A stretch of DNA of 64,000 nt. Origin: Mucilaginibacter corticis. GTDB taxonomy: Bacteria > Bacteroidota > Bacteroidia > Sphingobacteriales > Sphingobacteriaceae. Position 1 is the stretch's first letter, and the number at the start of each line of letters is the position of its first letter. Made by a program: the position numbers and the translations under genes. The notes under the pieces are model-generated. The model was not told the DNA's origin, did not search any database, and saw only the letters and a list, made by a program, of their open reading frames with translations. This document shows, piece by piece, positions 34,900 to 43,369 of this stretch. The stretch lies in assembly GCF_007558865.1 (NCBI RefSeq), contig NZ_VLPK01000001.1:2170001-2234000 (forward strand), written 5' to 3'.

Positions 34900-35470
34900 A
34901 ATCTAAAACGAAAAAATAACTACATTCGTCGATAACGTACTTCAATATATGGCGGAGCAATCCAGCATTTACAAGTCTCCGGCTTTGGTCTGCGACGCTC
35001 CTGGCTGAAAAGAAAATACCTTGCGCGGGCTTTCGTGTATAAACCAAAATAACACGAAGATCACCTGCTTTGCCAGTGATCTTCGTGTGCGGACATTTCG
35101 AAACAGTGCTTCTTATTAATCCCACCTTTAGTCGGTAACATTGACCTGTTGTTTCAATAAATACCCGTATCTTCAACCGATCTAAAAAAGAGCTGTTTGG
35201 ACATCTATCATATTGTGGTTCGAATATTTCACCACTATGGTTTTGAATTCTGCCCCAGTTTGTTTAAAACGCGTAATTGATCGATGAAATTTTGGTCAAA
35301 ACGCACAACGTGGGAGCTTAAGGAAACGCAAATATCACGCGTTTCCTTTTTTTATGCCCGTAACTTTTTGGCAATGAGAAAGTTAAATAGACAAGCAAAA
35401 TGGTTCGAAATTTCGTGGCAAAAAATCCGTTTGGTTCGCAATGAGTTCAAAAACCGCATTTTTGGCATCT
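34900..35470. other. 570-bp gap with a 12-bp hairpin and a terminator
   Basis: No convincing gene is present; the two open frames here have no protein-like composition. A perfect 12-bp inverted repeat, cacgaagatcac (35053-35064) and gtgatcttcgtg (35076-35087), lacks a T-run and may be a protein site or an RNA hairpin. A 10-bp stem plus T-run at 35320-35353 can end transcription of the five-gene operon. Confidence 0.5.
35320..35353 (+). terminator. Rho-independent terminator
   Basis: The stem aaggaaacgc (35320-35329) and gcgtttcctt (35339-35348), with a 9-nt loop, is followed by a T-run through 35353. It lies about 420 bp after the UDG-like gene stop and is the best candidate end of the operon transcript. 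Confidence 0.7.
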
Positions 35471-35692
35471 TCAATGCACTTTTTTGCGGTTCGATGTTGC
35501 GTTAAGGGTCTTAATAGTTTCCACAGACTTCAAATTGTAGTAGGCGGTTGCAATTTGATATAGAAAATCTAATATCACGCTCGCTTCATCTTCCGTAACT
35601 TCAACATTATTTCTAGCTAATACGGAGACGGCTTGTTTCAATGAAACTCTTTTCTCCCTATAATGGCTAATTCTATAGCTTACTTGGTTCAT
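35471..35692 (-). CDS. Small protein translationally linked to the serine recombinase
   Basis: This 73-residue protein begins MNQVSYRISHYREKRVSLKQ and is helical, with EVTEDEASVILDFLYQIA in the middle. It starts inside the 3-prime end of the serine recombinase gene (20-bp overlap), a position typical of small companion genes of Bacteroidota serine recombinases. Its function is unknown. Its frame is intact although the recombinase is not. Confidence 0.6.
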   Translation of the reverse strand: MNQVSYRISHYREKRVSLKQAVSVLARNNVEVTEDEASVILDFLYQIATAYYNLKSVETIKTLNATSNRKKVH

Positions 35693-37162
35693 TGTTTGGA
35701 CTGATTTTTCCTTTGGATATAATTTTAGATAGACCTTGATTTACAAGCAATGAAAAATCGCCAGTAGAAGGATTAACGTTAGCTGGAGGAATTAGATTTA
35801 CTATATATTTTTTGTCAGCGACATCTAAACTGGCAAATCCACGAAATATCCGGGTAAGTGGCCTTCCAGCTAATCTTGATTGATCATCGATGTTTTTCAG
35901 TTTATTGATAACCGAATCTAATTCTATTTTTAGAGGTCCTACATTCAACTGGTATTCTTTTTTGATAGCTCTGTAATCCTCATATTTCAATTTATTCGCG
36001 ACGAAAAGTTTTCTGGCTTTAGAAACAAATAGATCGTTTTCATCAATTTGCCTTAACAAAAATTTTCTTTCATTTAAATAGGCAGTCTTACGGGAATTGA
36101 TATTTACATCTTCTAATACCATTGAAAATAGTTCAATAGCATTCTTGGTTAAAACTAGTTGTTGTAGTCGATCATTGTAGGTATCGTTGACTCCTTCAGC
36201 TTTATATCTTGTTTTGCAACTGCTTATTGAACAATGGTAATATGGATACTTTTTCGATCTACCAGCTGATAAGCTACCACAAAGCTTGCGTCCGCAGACA
36301 GGGCACGTCAAATATCTTTTGAGAAAAAACAAATCATTTAACTCATTGCGTTTACAAAGAAGTCTCCTTTTTGTATTGATTATATTTTGCACATCTTCAA
36401 ATAATTTTTCTGGAATTAGCGGTTCGTGAACACCCTTTACAAGTAGCAGTTCTGAACTTTCAATTTTTAGCTTGACAAAGCCACAATAAACAGGGTTACG
36501 GATAAGTCTCCAAAAATTAGTGCGTGAACATTTTAGTCCTTTATTAAATGCCATTTTTCTTATATCCTCTACTCTGTGCGTATTTCTTGCAATCAGATGA
36601 AAAGCCCATTTAAGAATTTCAGCCTCCGGTTGTTGTGGAGCAATGTACTTTCTACCGTCCAACCCAGTTAAATTAATATATCCGAGAGGAGCCTTATTAG
36701 GGTATCTTCCCATCTGTTTTGCCCTTCGAATACCATTGGCAGTATTTAGGCCTCGGCGCTCATTTTCTGCTTCTGGGATAGATAAGTAAACAGCAAACAT
36801 GACAACACTTTCGGGAACAGTAAGTCAATTGGTTGATCGATAGCAATTGCAGTAGTATTGTATTTTCGCAGTATGCCAAGCATTTCATACGCGTTTTGAA
36901 TATTACGGCTAAACCGGTCCCATTTAATAAACAGTATATTGTTACAGGTACTAGATTTGTCCTTTTTAATAACGGCTAACAATTGTTCCCAAGCAGGCCT
37001 CCTAAACGTTTTGGCGGAATGATCTTCACTAAAAATGCCTTTAACTCTGATATCGTTATCCTCACAATATTTTAGTAGTCTATCTTCTTGTTCAGGTAGA
37101 GAATATCCTTTCTTTTTCTGTTCGTCTGTACTAACTCGAATATATAAATACGCCGTTTCCAT
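35673..37162 (-). pseudogene. Serine recombinase broken by a one-base frameshift
   Basis: The N-terminal resolvase domain (residues 1-140, METAYLYIRVSTDEQ with the nucleophilic serine) is read from 37162. The rest is in another frame: recombinase domain with SIPEAENERRGL and KAPLGY, then a zinc ribbon (CPVCG and YHCSISSCKTRY) and a coiled coil. The two frames join perfectly as QPIDL-T-VPESVVMF if one A is restored near 36820-36822. So a single deletion disrupts a 496-residue large serine recombinase. Restored, it would excise or integrate DNA; as sequenced it is dead unless frameshifting or a sequencing error is involved. Confidence 0.85.
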
Positions 37163-37636
37163 TGGATTAACTAATTGATTATTATCAATTTAGTGAAAAT
37201 TTGATAAATTCAAAAATATATTACCTAGTAACGACCTAATATCCATGCAATAGCAAAGAACAATGGCAACTAAATCTCTGAAACAACCTACAAGTTAATT
37301 GACAAATATTAGATGCGATTTTAAAAGTCACTACCGTAAGTATCTCAAATAATAAGGGTTTGTGATTATTTAGCAACCGGTGTTCTCGCTGAGAATAGTA
37401 GCTGTAACTTAGAAAACTCCTTTAATACATAATAAATAGTTATCCGTCATAAAGTAATCTTTATCAGTTATATCTCCATCCGGTTTTTAGCAAATTTAAA
37501 TCAGTTTTAAATTTCATGCAAATGTCTAATTATCAATAATTTATCCAAATTTTTTTGCTCAAAATTTTGGCATTTTAAACCCATTTTTTCTACTTTTGTA
37601 TTACCTGTGTATTACCTGAGGGAGCGAAAAAGTGCC
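37163..37636. other. 470-bp AT-rich divergent gap between the recombinase genes
   Basis: The left part holds a 7-bp dyad aattgat-tatt-atcaatt (37173-37190), 11 bp from the serine recombinase start, and a perfect TATTTTTG box on the minus strand (37211-37218). The right part holds a perfect TActTTTG box (37591-37598) with a TTG 21 bp further upstream, then a tandem 11-bp direct repeat. No protein-coding frame is credible. This could include attachment-site or control sequences for the two recombinases. Confidence 0.45.
37597..37618 (+). repeat. Tandem 11-bp direct repeat in the integrase leader
   Basis: The unit tgtattacctg occurs twice without a gap (37597-37607 and 37608-37618), just past the predicted -7 box and 18 bp before the integrase ATG at 37637. 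This position suits a repressor or excisionase site controlling integrase transcription. Confidence 0.5.
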
Positions 37637-39003
37637 ATGGAAATTACGATCAAACCCGTCCTTTGGACATATAAAGAGATAAAAGAAAACAGCAAAATCA
37701 AGTTATTGGCCAGCACGAAGTAAGGGTTAGAATGACCCAAAACCGCAAGTACACCTATATGGGTACCGGCTTTAGTGCGGCCATCGAAGATTGGAATGAA
37801 GAAACGGACTACCCGCAATTTACTCATCCCAAATATAAAGAGCTATCCAAACGCATAGATAAGATCATTGAGGATATCAACTTCGAGATCAAGCTGGCCG
37901 AAAAAGCACAGCGTTTTGTTATGCCTGTTGAGATCAAAAACAATCTGACCAGCGCTTTAAAGATCAATCTGCCTGCTGATAAACCGAACAAAATCATCGC
38001 TTATATTAAGATGGTTGAGTGTGGTTACAAAGTGGTCGAAAATCCAGGTTACGCTGCCATCTTTTACAATTGCCGCCTAACCGTTCGTAAACTACTTAAT
38101 GATAAGGATAAGATGTTCCTGACATTTACTAAAGCAGATCACGAGGCTTATGAAAACCAGTTTCTCGGTTTATCAGAGTCTACCAAAAGTAATTACCTGC
38201 GTACGTATTGTCGTATATGGAACCTTGCGATTGCAGATGGGCTAGTAACAAAAGACCACCATCCCAAGCAATATTTTAAGTTCAAAGTCTATAAACGGGT
38301 TAGAACCAAAAAACGTTCAATCAAAGCGGATTACTGGAAACGCATTTTAAAATTAAAACCGGCACCGGACACGCGCATTTATCGTTCTCACCTCATGGCG
38401 CAATTCATGTATTACGCTCGTGGCATGAATTTCAACGATATGATCAAGCTGAAATGGACCGATATTCAGAATAATGGTGTTGCATACAAAAGGTCAAAGA
38501 ACAAACGCAGTTATGATTTCGAGCTGCATCCCAAAGCGCAGGCTGTATTGAACTTATTGCGAGAATATCCCGTTCAATCGGATAGCGGTCATGTTTTTCC
38601 TATCTTAATGAAAGAACATGATGATGTGTTTAAGATCGATGCACGTATTGATTCTGCATTAAAAGATTTTAACGAGGATTCTCAGGCGATGGCCGACGCT
38701 ATTGGCTGGAAAAAACGTTTCACATCCAATTGCCTGCGTCACGGTTTCGCCAGTCATTTGAACGAAGCCCGTGTAGATATTCGCATCATCCAGGAATCAT
38801 TAGGTCACGAAACCCAGTTACAGACACGTACCTATCTTGATGATATTGAGGACGGTCCCTTGTTCTCGGTAGTTCCGATTGCAATCCCAGCTCAAATACC
38901 TGGAGCTGGTGCGTTGAAAAAGAACTGTTCAGCCGCTCCAGCATTTCCGCCACCGAACAATTATAATAACGCAGTAAAAAATCAACAGGGTTACCGCCTA
39001 TAG
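37637..39003 (+). pseudogene. Tyrosine integrase with an N-terminal frameshift
   Basis: The real start is ATG at 37637 (MEITIKPVLWTYKEIKE), the arm-binding start of Bacteroidota phage-integrase-like proteins. This frame fails after about 22 residues, and the rest continues in another frame from GQHEVRVRMTQNRKYTYMGTG. Restoring one base near 37702-37704 (KIKLIGQ) rejoins them. The rest is normal: an SAM-like domain and catalytic Arg (QFMYYARGMNF), RHGFASH and LGHETQLQTRTYL (His and Tyr). The last 35 residues look foreign and overlap the primase fragment antisense. A shorter protein could start at 37732 but would lack the arm domain. Confidence 0.8.
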
Positions 39004-39205
39004 CCAGCCCGAAATCATACCACTCATTATCCACACGGTCAATGTGAAAACTTGCGGTGCGCTCATTACGCAACGGTGATAAATACCACCAGTCCGTGTC
39101 ATTTTTCTTTCGCGCTGTCGGCTCGTGGCCCAGCTTTTCTAAAAGATAATTCAAGTCTAACTCCCGTACACGGGAGAGCGAAAAAACTTCATTCGTCATA
39201 TCCAT
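38786..39205 (-). pseudogene. N-terminal fragment of a mobile-element DNA primase (CHC2/Toprim type)
   Basis: The frame starting near 39205 (MDMTNEVFSLSRVRELDLNY) gives about 95 residues of a Bacteroidota mobile-element primase: LLEKLGHEPTA, YLSPLRNERTASFHI and WYDFGLAIGGNPVDFLLRYY. After about 38920 the sequence stops resembling the family and runs antisense to the integrase C-terminus. The Toprim and later domains are absent. So a primase gene has been cut, most likely by the recombination that placed the integrase here. Confidence 0.75.
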
Positions 39206-39344
39206 TACACAAATCCCTTTCACTATTGAAATCAAAAGTAACCCCCCAAAACCACATCCACCCATCCCGGCTAAATTTTGAACAGGAACGTTTCAAGGAA
39301 GCCACCTACCTTTGGCACATGGTTTAACCTTAAAATTTTACGAA

Positions 39345-39620
39345 ATGGGAAAAGATGTGTTAGGAACGGTCTACGAAACCTTGTTGTGTAGTCCAGGGAT
39401 GAATGAAGCCGTAAAAATTGATGCAAAGATTAGCCGGAAAACGATCTTGCTATTAAGCAGACTGATCGAGAACGGTGCAGGACAAGATGGAAATGTGCTG
39501 GGGCTGCTCGGCCTGATACCCGCTGAAGATCGCGAGGAATTAAAAAACTTTGGCGATGAGTGCCTGAAAAAAGCAGGGCTGAAAGAACTGAGCGAAAAAA
39601 TAAAAACCCTCAAAAACTAA
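39345..39620 (+). CDS. Small hypothetical mobile-element protein
   Basis: This 91-residue helical protein starts at 39345 (MGKDVLGTVYETLLCSPGMNE); an upstream in-frame start at 39312 overlaps no signal. It contains KIDAKISRKTILLLSRLIENG and ends in a Lys-rich helix. Genes of this type sit next to mobilisation/primase genes in Bacteroidota elements (recalled). The function is unknown. Confidence 0.55.
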   Translation: MGKDVLGTVYETLLCSPGMNEAVKIDAKISRKTILLLSRLIENGAGQDGNVLGLLGLIPAEDREELKNFGDECLKKAGLKELSEKIKTLKN

Positions 39621-39623
39621 ATG

Positions 39624-39650
39624 GTAAGGCCAGCATATAACTGGCCTTAC
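39624..39650. terminator. Bidirectional terminator-like hairpin between convergent genes
   Basis: A perfect 10-bp stem gtaaggccag/ctggccttac with a 7-nt loop lies just after the stop at 39620 and before the convergent stop at 39697. A short T-rich tract follows on the plus strand (tctttac). It would stop both transcripts. Confidence 0.55.
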
Positions 39651-39696
39651 TCTTTACCTATATTAATTTCGGGTAAGTTCAAGGGCAACAACTCAG

Positions 39697-40677
39697 TTAA
39701 TGACCATTTGGGCTTACGTTTGAGCACGGCTTCATTTCTGCATCTACGTCGCAATACAAATGTCCAATAATACCACTGTTAAATGCGACCTGATCAAGAG
39801 CTGCTCTCCGCTGGGCCAGGTCTATGAAAAACTTTTGATGCCTCATGTCGCCTTGTTTCATTTGTTCAAACGATTTGCACAAAACATTCAGATCGTAAGT
39901 GTCAATCAATTTTTCCATTTCTAACGCGCAGGCGGCCATCGCTTCCTGATCCCTTAAAAAATGATTGATCTCATAACCCGTACGCAGACTATTAAATTGA
40001 TTTTCTCGGTGCTGGAGCCGGTCATAATTTTCAGCAATTTTCCCGACATCCTCTAATAGCTTCAGCAAATGTTTACGGTCTTCCGCAGACACGGTTGCCA
40101 TAAAGCCTTGCAGCTCTTTGACCCAATTGTTGAAAGCATTATAATGATAAATTTTTCGAAACTGCCATTCTATTTGCTCCATCATCAAGTTACTGATCGC
40201 TAAAAAATTCTGATGCTTGAATGCATAGGTACTTAGGTCCTTTAGCTGCCCCAAAAATTGCGTATCAAAATCGATCCATTCTGTTGTCAGTACATCCCGG
40301 TAAACATCTACCTTTCGGCCCAATGTATGCAAAGCATTTTTGGCTAATTCATGAAGCAACAAGGTGGCTTCCAGGTTCAAGACTTTTGCGTGTGCCACCA
40401 CCGTTATTTCATGAAAATCGGGATGCTTGGCAATAATTTGCATCGCTTCATCATAAAATACTTTGATCCGTTGGCCGTGGTCGCGTCCTTCGCTTTCAAA
40501 AAACTGCTCGGTCAAATTCTCTAATTGTAAAAAAGTTCCTGAATGTTCGTTGGAAACCAATTTGGTTTTCTCTGCCGGAATAACTGCTCGTTTACCATCC
40601 CCAGCAAATATTTTGCATGCAGCAAGGTATAGGATAACATGTTGCTGTCTTAGGGATGCAGGCTGGCGGTAGTTCAA
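39697..40677 (-). CDS. Hypothetical helical protein, N-terminus uncertain
   Basis: The 326-residue open frame is mostly helical and Leu/His-rich (LLHELAKNALHTLGRKVDV, EQIEWQFRKIYHYN) with no membrane or signal segment. The first few codons (NYRQP) continue the reading frame of the decayed TonB receptor to the right, so the annotated TTG start is artificial and the true N-terminus is probably lost or lies further inside, for example at MEQ or MQI. I do not recognise the family. It may be the remnant of a longer gene. Confidence 0.5.
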   Translation of the reverse strand: MNYRQPASLRQQHVILYLAACKIFAGDGKRAVIPAEKTKLVSNEHSGTFLQLENLTEQFFESEGRDHGQRIKVFYDEAMQIIAKHPDFHEITVVAHAKVLNLEATLLLHELAKNALHTLGRKVDVYRDVLTTEWIDFDTQFLGQLKDLSTYAFKHQNFLAISNLMMEQIEWQFRKIYHYNAFNNWVKELQGFMATVSAEDRKHLLKLLEDVGKIAENYDRLQHRENQFNSLRTGYEINHFLRDQEAMAACALEMEKLIDTYDLNVLCKSFEQMKQGDMRHQKFFIDLAQRRAALDQVAFNSGIIGHLYCDVDAEMKPCSNVSPNGH

Positions 40678-41478
40678 ATTAATGCCGCCGTTTTTAAAGT
40701 CCCGGTGTTGCAGGTTATCCGCAAAAATGGTGGAATCAATTGGCTGCCGGTGCTCAGGTGGCTGGTGCTCCGGGTATGGTCGTCACCTTTATTGAATAAG
40801 CCATTCAGCTGGACGCCGACGGTGGTTTTTTCCGTGGCATAGAAGTCAATGTTCAGGCGCCCATTGTAGCTGTTACCCCTATACCGGCCGAACGACTGCT
40901 GTAAAAAGTCGGGCGCAACACCGGTAATGCTTTGGTCGAAATAGCGATTAAGGTCAACCGCATTGTAGCTATCATTATGGTTGTAACCCAAATTGAAAGC
41001 GACATTGAGTTTGTTTGCCGATAATTGAGGTTCAGGCCGTTATTACTCCGCCCATAAACACCTTGGACATAAGCCAGGTTGAGGTTGCCGTTGAAACCTT
41101 TCTCGGCGATCCTTTTGGTACGGATATTAATAATGCCGCCATTGCCCGCCGCTTCATATTTGGCAGGCGGCGTACTCATCAGTTCCAGGCGGTCGATATT
41201 CGAGGATGGCAAGGACCGTAAATAATTTGCCAGGTCATCGCCGGACAAGTAGGTGGGGCGGTCATCGATATAGATTTTGACGGCCTTTCCCTGCAAATTG
41301 ATGACATTGTTTTCATTGACCTGTACGCCCGGCGATTTGGCTAAGACATCCATCACCGTACCGCCCGCATTGCTGAGCAAGGCGTCGACATTGACGACGG
41401 TCCGGTCCAGCAGGTGTTCGATCATGGGCCTGCTGCTGACAACCTTCACTTCCTTTAACCGGATGGTCGAAGCGGTAA
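40668..41478 (-). pseudogene. Decayed TonB-dependent outer-membrane receptor fragment
   Basis: Three reading frames together give a plug and part of a barrel. From about 41475 there is ASTIRLKEVKVVSS, LAKSPGVQVNENNV, YIDDRPTYLSGDDL and YEAAGNGGIINIRTK (plug). A second frame then gives GYNHNDSYNAVDLNRYF and FNKGDDHTRSTSHL, and a third gives ADNLQHRDFKNGGINL. At least two frameshifts separate them. Both ends are missing: a stop precedes 41478, and the fragment runs into another open frame at 40668. It is a non-functional relic. Confidence 0.85.
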
Positions 41479-41874
41479 CCCATCAAAAAGTTACGATATC
41501 ATCACTAATTGAAAAATGGCGACCTCAACTTTAAATAAAAGGACCACCGTAATTAATAAAGTTGATTAGCAGATCAAAATTCGTCTTAAAATTACCATTT
41601 TGTGTGGGTTAGTTGAAAAGACGCGATTTACTTTTGTTACATATTAGTAATAAATTATATAGTTAAAAGGCATTCTCTTCAAAAAGGTCTCGCTCGAGAC
41701 ATTAATTGGTAGGACCCTGATTTGGTTGATCAGGGTCTATTTTTTTATCGGCATACCACAATGGTTGAATATCAAATTTTGTCTGTCAATTATCAAAAAA
41801 CGCAGTTTATAATAATAACATGATTTTATTTTTGATGGATAAACCTATTATATTATTTAAGTATTATGTGCATT
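41479..41874. other. 395-bp AT-rich gap with a terminator
   Basis: No gene is seen. The gap separates the receptor relic from the PUL. It holds a 6-bp palindrome gtctcg-ct-cgagac (about 41685-41698) and the terminator at 41713-41746. The PUL's first gene lies 130 bp beyond that terminator. Confidence 0.5.
41713..41746 (+). terminator. Terminator or attenuator-like hairpin ahead of the first PUL gene
   Basis: The stem gaccctgat (41713-41721) / atcagggtc (41729-41737) with a 7-nt loop is followed by a T-run through 41746. No intact plus-strand gene precedes it, so it may control read-through into 41875 or be a relic. Confidence 0.6.
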
Positions 41875-43221
41875 ATGATAACAAAAAAATATTTATTGAT
41901 TTTTACTTTTTTTGTGGTTTGTTCATCTGCAGTTATCGGTCAAAAAAAGCAGATCATAAAAGACGGCCTGATTGGGCATCGGTTTCTTACCTGGAACGCT
42001 GTTATACGGCTGAACCAAATTGAGGTAACCAGGGATCGGAATGTCGGCGTGGATGAGCGTAGCCTCCACACGCCGGAACGTGTAAAGGCTTACCGAGAGG
42101 CCATAGCAAAGGGAATGCCAGGTGGAAAGATTACCTGGGCGTTAAGTTGGCTAGCGCTTAAAGATACGTCTGCTAATTACAGAGCAATTCACAAACTTAT
42201 GGCAGAATATCATAAAAAGTACGGAGATGAGGTTACTTTTATACCTGGTGGTTATTTTGCCAATGCTTATAATACTCGTGCTCAAGTTAATCTCGATCTT
42301 CATGATGCTTTGCAAATGGTTAGCAGGATCGTAGGTAATGGCTATCGTCCTAAAAGTATTGTCGCAGGCTTCCTTTCAGCGGAAAACCAGCAGTACCTTG
42401 CTGAAAAGGAAGGCATTCATGTTTGCCAGGGAAATATTTGGAGTCAATTCAGTATAGATAATCAAGATGGTGATGGCTCAATAAGTTACCCATACTATCC
42501 ATCAAAGGAACATTTTTGTAAACCTGCGCAGGGCAAATCTGATTTCATCGATTGTGTAAATCTCGATGGGTGGACCATCGACTTTTTGGCGGGTAGAAGA
42601 GAAGGATTTAAAGAGGGTTTCAATAGTCGTATGGGGGTAGGACCAATTGAGACGATCGGAAAATATGGACAGGAAAAGGGTACACGTGAAATGATGCATT
42701 CGACAGCTATTCACTTCGATAAAGGCGTTGAGTTAAACGGGTTTGGTTGGGTAGCCGAAGGATGGGAACTTTGCCTGGAGTATAAATTTGATTATATAAC
42801 TGAGTATTTGAAACAGGTCAAAGCGCGTTGGCCTGATGTTGAGATGGTCACACAAGGTGAATTTGGATTGACTTGGAGGGGACATTATAAAGATAATAGC
42901 TTCGATTATCGGTTTGTGGAACAAGGATCTGGTATAGGAGGGTCAGATATTGATAAAGAAATTCGATGGTATATGAATAAAGATTTTAGACTTGCATTAC
43001 TGAAAGATCTAAACAAGTCTACAGGTTTCAAAGTCATAGATCTAACAAGATATGACCTTAAAGCTGTCGAGCCAAAAGATATGACGCGTAGGTGGAGCCT
43101 AATGGGGGAAATCAATCAGAAGCAAACTCGCCTGCAAGATAAACCACGCCCGATAGACTCGATTTCCCAAAGTTCTCATGCGTTGATCTTTAAGCGATAC
43201 AAAAATCTTCCAAAAAATTAA
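41875..43221 (+). CDS. DUF3863-like secreted protein
   Basis: The start is at 41875 (MITKKYLLIFTFFVVCSSA) to give a clean signal peptide; an ATG 9 bp upstream also exists. The mature protein of about 425 residues has an alpha/beta architecture with GLIGHRFLTWNAVIRLNQIE-type conserved blocks (LIGHRFLTWNA), WTIDFLAGRREGFKEGF and GWVAEGWELCLEYKF. This fits the uncharacterised Bacteroides family DUF3863 (moderate confidence). It begins the PUL and is upstream of the AraC relic. It may be a periplasmic glycan-related enzyme with a TIM-barrel-like fold. Confidence 0.6.
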   Translation: MITKKYLLIFTFFVVCSSAVIGQKKQIIKDGLIGHRFLTWNAVIRLNQIEVTRDRNVGVDERSLHTPERVKAYREAIAKGMPGGKITWALSWLALKDTSANYRAIHKLMAEYHKKYGDEVTFIPGGYFANAYNTRAQVNLDLHDALQMVSRIVGNGYRPKSIVAGFLSAENQQYLAEKEGIHVCQGNIWSQFSIDNQDGDGSISYPYYPSKEHFCKPAQGKSDFIDCVNLDGWTIDFLAGRREGFKEGFNSRMGVGPIETIGKYGQEKGTREMMHSTAIHFDKGVELNGFGWVAEGWELCLEYKFDYITEYLKQVKARWPDVEMVTQGEFGLTWRGHYKDNSFDYRFVEQGSGIGGSDIDKEIRWYMNKDFRLALLKDLNKSTGFKVIDLTRYDLKAVEPKDMTRRWSLMGEINQKQTRLQDKPRPIDSISQSSHALIFKRYKNLPKN

Positions 43222-43326
43222 GTTCGTCTAAGTTAGCCCCGTTCGTTGATGAAAATAGAGGTTCGGTTTTTTTTGGCGTTATTTTATTCAGCTTAATGCA
43301 GATTATTGCCGGAATAATTAGATATA

Positions 43327-43359
43327 CTTAATTAAAAAATTATTAATTTTTTAATTAAG
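43327..43359. repeat. Perfect 15-bp inverted repeat before the AraC gene
   Basis: cttaattaaaaaatt (43327-43341) and aattttttaattaag (43345-43359) pair exactly around a 3-bp centre, 10 bp before the ATG at 43370. It is pure AT apart from the outer C and G. It could be an autoregulatory operator, a DNA-bending site or an mRNA hairpin blocking initiation. Confidence 0.6.
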
Positions 43360-43369
43360 TTATAATCGT

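Larger units (their letters stand above)
28380..41480. mobile_element. AT-rich accessory island with recombinase genes (approximate limits)
   Basis: The composition is lower in GC than the flanking repair and PUL genes. The block holds the five-gene ATPase-methyltransferase-DGQHR-glycosylase operon, a serine recombinase, a tyrosine integrase, a cut primase and a decayed receptor. No att repeats, direct target duplications or tRNA target could be identified, so the edges are set by composition and by the first clearly native genes. It is probably a composite of at least two insertions rather than one element. Confidence 0.45.

Noticed and set aside
34868..35176. 102-residue minus-strand frame across the end of the UDG-like gene
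   Set aside because: It overlaps a confident gene antisense and its sequence has no domain or secondary-structure pattern typical of a protein.
35215..35240. ggttcgaat, a possible tRNA T-loop
   Set aside because: The flanking bases do not form the 5-bp T-stem and no other tRNA arms are found nearby.
35284..35505. 73-residue plus-strand frame in the gap after the operon
   Set aside because: Composition is not protein-like, it begins inside the terminator region and has no conserved-looking motif.
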